A stretch of DNA of 7,526 nt. It comes from Candidatus Microgenomates bacterium. GTDB taxonomy: Bacteria > Patescibacteriota > Microgenomatia > UBA1406 > GWC2-37-13. The notes under the pieces are model-generated. The model did not search any database, had not been told where the DNA came from, and worked only from the letters and a program-made list of their open reading frames with translations. The stretch spans positions 1 through 7,526 of the forward strand of contig WFWI01000024.1 in the NCBI GenBank assembly GCA_015491205.1, written 5' to 3'. The position numbers and the translations under genes are program-made. Below, piece after piece: positions 5,588 through 7,526 of this stretch (position 1 is its first letter; every line of letters starts with the position of its first letter).

Positions 5588-5884
5588 ATGAAAACTGGAA
5601 TCCACCCGACATATTACGAGGACGCGGTTGTAACCTGTCGCGGATGCGGATATACTTTTAAAACAGGCTCAACCAAAAAAGAAATTTTTGTTGAGGTTTG
5701 CTACAAGTGCCATCCATTTTACACTGGCGAGCAAAAGTATATTGATACAAAAGGTTTAGTAGACAAATTTAAGAAACGACAGGAAGCAGCCAAAAAGCTT
5801 CAGGAAAAACGAAAAGAAAAGAAAAAAGAAAAAAAGCAGCAAGAGAAAGCCAAGAGCTTAAAAGAGCTATTGCAGGAGCTTTAA
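5588..5884 (+). CDS. rpmE: 50S ribosomal protein bL31, zinc-ribbon (C+) form with charged tail
   Basis: bL31 bridges the large-subunit central protuberance and the small subunit. The core, residues 1-60 of 98, opens with MKTGIHPTYYEDAVVTCRGCG and carries CYKCHPFYTGEQK (38-50) and the closing DTKGLVDKFKKR. C17, C20, C38 and C41 make a full four-cysteine zinc site, the C+ type. The family is usually 65 to 75 residues; here residues 62-98 add a tail almost entirely of Lys, Glu, Gln and Arg ending in SLKELLQEL, likely a helix that could reach along rRNA. The start follows a strong -10 box by nine bases and has no SD. rpmE near prfA is a common bacterial arrangement. The -35 box of the rplJ promoter lies inside its last codons. 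Confidence 0.93.
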   Translation: MKTGIHPTYYEDAVVTCRGCGYTFKTGSTKKEIFVEVCYKCHPFYTGEQKYIDTKGLVDKFKKRQEAAKKLQEKRKEKKKEKKQQEKAKSLKELLQEL

Positions 5885-5898
5885 AAAGTTGTTATAAT
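5870..5898 (+). promoter_or_regulatory. rplJ-rplL promoter
   Basis: TTGCAG at 5870-5875, a 17-base spacer and TATAAT at 5893-5898 give a near-consensus promoter. The start point should lie near 5905, leaving a leader of about 85 bases before rplJ. This is the only promoter in the window that is followed by a real leader. Confidence 0.7.
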
Positions 5899-5904
5899 TG
5901 AAAG

Positions 5905-5990
5905 TCTAAAAATTTTTCCCAAGACTGCAGGCAGCTTAAGTAAGTCCTGCAGGAGAAGCCTAAAAGTTTAGGCTGAAGGGAGGAGAAAAT
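5905..5990 (+). promoter_or_regulatory. Structured rplJ leader, probable L10 leader (autoregulatory)
   Basis: The leader holds two hairpins. CTGCAGG at 5925-5931 pairs perfectly with CCTGCAG at 5946-5952, and GCCTAAA at 5958-5964 pairs with TTTAGGC at 5967-5973. The first arm with its internal AAG/GTAAGTCC bases resembles the L10 leader that binds the uL10-bL12 complex in many bacteria and shuts off its own translation. The assignment rests on position, stem layout and eye only; a covariance search with the Rfam L10 leader model would settle it. Confidence 0.6.
5978..5985 (+). promoter_or_regulatory. Strong Shine-Dalgarno of rplJ
   Basis: GGGAGGAG ends five bases before the rplJ ATG. It is one of only two clear SD sites in the window and shows the organism still uses anti-SD pairing. 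It directly follows the second leader hairpin, so access could be regulated. Confidence 0.8.
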
Positions 5991-6548
5991 ATGCCAAACC
6001 CAAAAAAAGTAAAAGTAGTCCAAGGCTTTGAGGAGCTCCTTTCCAAAAAGCCAAATATTGCGCTTTTCTCCTATGGTTCAACCACCCACCAAGAACTTGA
6101 AAAATTAAGGAGGGAGCTTAAAAAGCTTAATTCACGAATCAAAGTCATTAAAAACTCCCTTTTTGAAAAAGCTGTAAATAGGCTTTCAAATACTGATTCA
6201 TTTTTCAGGATCTTTCGCAAGAAAATCCTTCCCTTAAAATACAACACTGCGCTTGCGAGCTTTGAGGATGATCCTTATGAAGGACTAAAAATCATTTTCA
6301 AATTTTTAAAAGAAAAGGAAGATCTATACTTTAAGGGAGGAATTATTGACTCAGAAATTTACTCAAAAGACGAAATCACCCAGCTTGCACAACTTCCTGG
6401 CAAAACCGAACTTATTGCCAAGATCTACGCTGCCATCAACGCTCCTGCTTACAGAACAGTTTATGCCTTAAAATTCAACCTTTTAAAACTGACTCTTGTT
6501 TTAAAGCAAGTTGCTGAAAAAAAGAAAGGAGGTGAGAATAATGGCTGA
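5991..6548 (+). CDS. rplJ: 50S ribosomal protein uL10
   Basis: uL10 is the base of the ribosomal stalk: its N-terminal domain binds 23S rRNA beside L11 and its C-terminal helix carries bL12 dimers. The protein has 185 residues, slightly longer than usual. Conserved segments are KVIKNSLFEKA (51-61), equal to the VVKNTL region of the family, FKGGIID (114-120) and LPGKTELIAKI (135-145). The C-terminal helix at about 150-178 (LKFNLLKLTLVLKQVAEK) is the bL12-binding region. It has a strong SD and a structured leader, and its TGA stop lies eight bases inside rplL, so both are translationally coupled. The usual rplK-rplA pair is not upstream; rpmE is there instead. Confidence 0.94.
   Translation: MPNPKKVKVVQGFEELLSKKPNIALFSYGSTTHQELEKLRRELKKLNSRIKVIKNSLFEKAVNRLSNTDSFFRIFRKKILPLKYNTALASFEDDPYEGLKIIFKFLKEKEDLYFKGGIIDSEIYSKDEITQLAQLPGKTELIAKIYAAINAPAYRTVYALKFNLLKLTLVLKQVAEKKKGGENNG
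6525..6535 (+). promoter_or_regulatory. Full-length Shine-Dalgarno of rplL, decides its start
   Basis: AAAGGAGGTGA matches almost the whole complement of the 16S rRNA 3' end and lies five bases before the ATG at 6541. It fixes that ATG as the rplL start over an in-frame TTG at 6511. It lies within the rplJ coding end, fitting the extra synthesis of bL12 needed for several copies per ribosome. Confidence 0.9.
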
Positions 6549-6948
6549 GGAGAAAAAGGTCTCGGAAAAAATCCAGAAAATAGTGGAGGAGATTGAAAAA
6601 TTAAACGTACTTGAGCTTTCAGAGCTTGCCTCTTATCTTGAGGATAAATTCGGTGTCCAAGCTATGGCAGCAGTTCCAGCAGCCGCTGCACCCGCAGCAG
6701 GTGGTGGAGAAGAGGCGGGCCAACAGGAAGAGAAATCTACTTTTACTGTAGTACTCTCTGATGTTGGCTCTAATAAGCTGGCTGTAATTAAAGCTTTGCG
6801 CGAGGTGTTGCCAAACCTTGGACTTATGGATGCCAAAAAACTTGCTGAATCAGCACCTAAGGAGATTTTAACTGATGTAAAGAAAGAACAGGCTGAAGAG
6901 GCCAAGAAGAAACTTGAGGCTGCAGGAGCCAAAGTCGAGCTCAAATAA
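6541..6948 (+). CDS. rplL: 50S ribosomal protein bL12 (L7/L12)
   Basis: bL12 is the multicopy stalk protein that recruits and activates translation GTPases. The 135-residue protein has the expected three parts: an N-terminal dimer domain at about 7-38 (EKLNVLELSELASYLEDKFGV), a flexible Ala/Gly/Pro hinge at 42-60, and the C-terminal factor-binding domain from 66 to 135 (TFTVVLSDVGSNKLAVIKALR, then LGLMDAKKLAESAP). Two to four copies are bound per uL10, in agreement with its very strong SD. It overlaps rplJ by eight bases. The C-terminal domain is less standard at PNLGLMDAKK than in model bacteria but keeps the key Lys, Gly and Ala residues. In this cell the release factor lacks the domain that normally lies near this stalk. 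Confidence 0.96.
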   Translation: MAEEKKVSEKIQKIVEEIEKLNVLELSELASYLEDKFGVQAMAAVPAAAAPAAGGGEEAGQQEEKSTFTVVLSDVGSNKLAVIKALREVLPNLGLMDAKKLAESAPKEILTDVKKEQAEEAKKKLEAAGAKVELK

Positions 6949-6965
6949 TTTAACCTGAAGCTGTT

Positions 6966-7526
6966 ATGACTGACAAATATGGAGCAGAATCAATCGTAGT
7001 CTTGGAAGGCTTGGCGCCAGTAAGGCGCAGGCCAGGAATGTATATTGGCACAACGAGCCAGGATGGAGTAAATCACTGTCTTAACGAGATTGTTGACAAC
7101 GCAATTGACGAGGCTCTGGCTGGCTTCTGCAGCCGCATTACTATTAAAATTGGCAAAGACAACTACTTGACGGTTATTGACAACGGTAGGGGGATCCCAG
7201 TTGAGGAGATTCCAAAATATAAAAAAAGCGCGCTTGAGATTGTAATGACAAAGCTCCATGCCGGAGGAAAATTTGATGCAAAAGCTTACAAGGTCTCAGG
7301 CGGGCTTCACGGAGTTGGAGCATCAGTTGTTAACGCTTTGTCCGAGCACCTTATTGTTGAGGTCAAAAGAAACGGCAAGATTTACAGACAGGAGTACAAG
7401 CGCGGCACACCCCTTTATCCAGTAAAGGAAGTTCAAAAAAGCGAGCTTGGCATAGAAGGAGAAACAGGCACTGCTATCTCTTTTCTTCCTGACAAAGAAA
7501 TTTTCAAAGAAACCATTGAAATAAAC
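6966..7526 (+). CDS. gyrB: DNA gyrase subunit B, N-terminal fragment
   Basis: GyrB provides the ATPase that drives DNA supercoiling by gyrase. The visible 187 residues cover most of the GHKL ATPase domain; the gene is cut by the window edge. Key sites are the RRPGMYIG segment (21-28), the catalytic Glu E41 and Asn N45 in NEIVDNAIDEA, D72 with GRGIPV (74-79), the HAGGKF loop (98-103) and the GGLHGVGASVVNALS lid (112-126). All are intact. ParE of topoisomerase IV shares these motifs, so GyrB is favoured by similarity and because small genomes often keep only gyrase. The ATG at 6966 lies 17 bases after rplL and has no SD or own promoter, so it is probably read from the rplJ promoter. Linkage of gyrB to rplJL rather than recF/dnaN is unusual for model bacteria. 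Confidence 0.92.
   Translation, partial: MTDKYGAESIVVLEGLAPVRRRPGMYIGTTSQDGVNHCLNEIVDNAIDEALAGFCSRITIKIGKDNYLTVIDNGRGIPVEEIPKYKKSALEIVMTKLHAGGKFDAKAYKVSGGLHGVGASVVNALSEHLIVEVKRNGKIYRQEYKRGTPLYPVKEVQKSELGIEGETGTAISFLPDKEIFKETIEIN

Noticed and set aside
6633..6944. Minus-strand frame of 103 codons opposite rplL
   Set aside because: Ala/Ser-rich mirror of the bL12 hinge and C-terminal domain.
6990..7259. Minus-strand frame of 89 codons at the right edge
   Set aside because: The plus strand encodes the GyrB ATPase motifs over the same bases.
4500..7526. GC rise in the right half as a sign of transfer or a chimeric contig
   Set aside because: Short counts reach about half GC in parts of prfA and gyrB, but other parts of prfA and rplJ are as AT-rich as the left half; conserved Gly/Ala/Arg motifs explain it.

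Overview
The window looks like a piece of a streamlined, AT-rich bacterial genome, most likely a Candidate Phyla Radiation (Patescibacteria) member. The reasons are small compact genes, tight spacing, starts mostly without Shine-Dalgarno (SD) sites, a short release factor 1, and an rpsF-ssb-rpsR cluster that is not followed by rplI (bL9). Several CPR lineages such as Microgenomates and Katanobacteria are known to lack bL9, so I lean toward one of those, but the lineage is an inference. UGA acts as a normal stop: uS18/bS18, CtpA and uL10 all end with TGA at the expected family length. This argues against the UGA-to-glycine code of Absconditabacteria/Gracilibacteria. No gene that ends in the window uses TAG.

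Layout. (1) 1-311, minus strand: the N-terminal part of a multi-pass membrane glycosyltransferase, cut by the window edge. (2) A 22-bp divergent promoter gap. (3) 334-2072, plus strand: rpsF, ssb, rpsR, and an unrecognised protein with a barrel-sandwich-like segment. (4) 2079-4486: two envelope proteases, CtpA (S41) and HtrA/DegP (S1C), each with its own promoter directly in front of its start codon. (5) 4492-5205: release factor 1 lacking the whole N-terminal domain 1. (6) 5206-5452: non-coding DNA holding a nested palindromic element of about 188 bp. (7) 5453-5572: a possible 39-residue membrane peptide. (8) rpmE (bL31) with a charged tail. (9) A promoter and structured leader, then rplJ-rplL. 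(10) gyrB, running off the right edge.

The genes serve translation (bS6, bS18, RF1, bL31, uL10, bL12), DNA maintenance (SSB, GyrB) and envelope protein quality control (CtpA, HtrA). Two start styles stand out. Several genes carry a -10 box 8 to 11 bases before the ATG, implying nearly leaderless mRNAs. Only rplJ and rplL have strong SD sites. No defence system, CRISPR array, tRNA, rRNA or transposase gene is visible. The observations most worth pursuing are the domain-1-less RF1, the leaderless promoter pattern, the three-hairpin palindrome and the unrecognised protein in the usual place of bL9.
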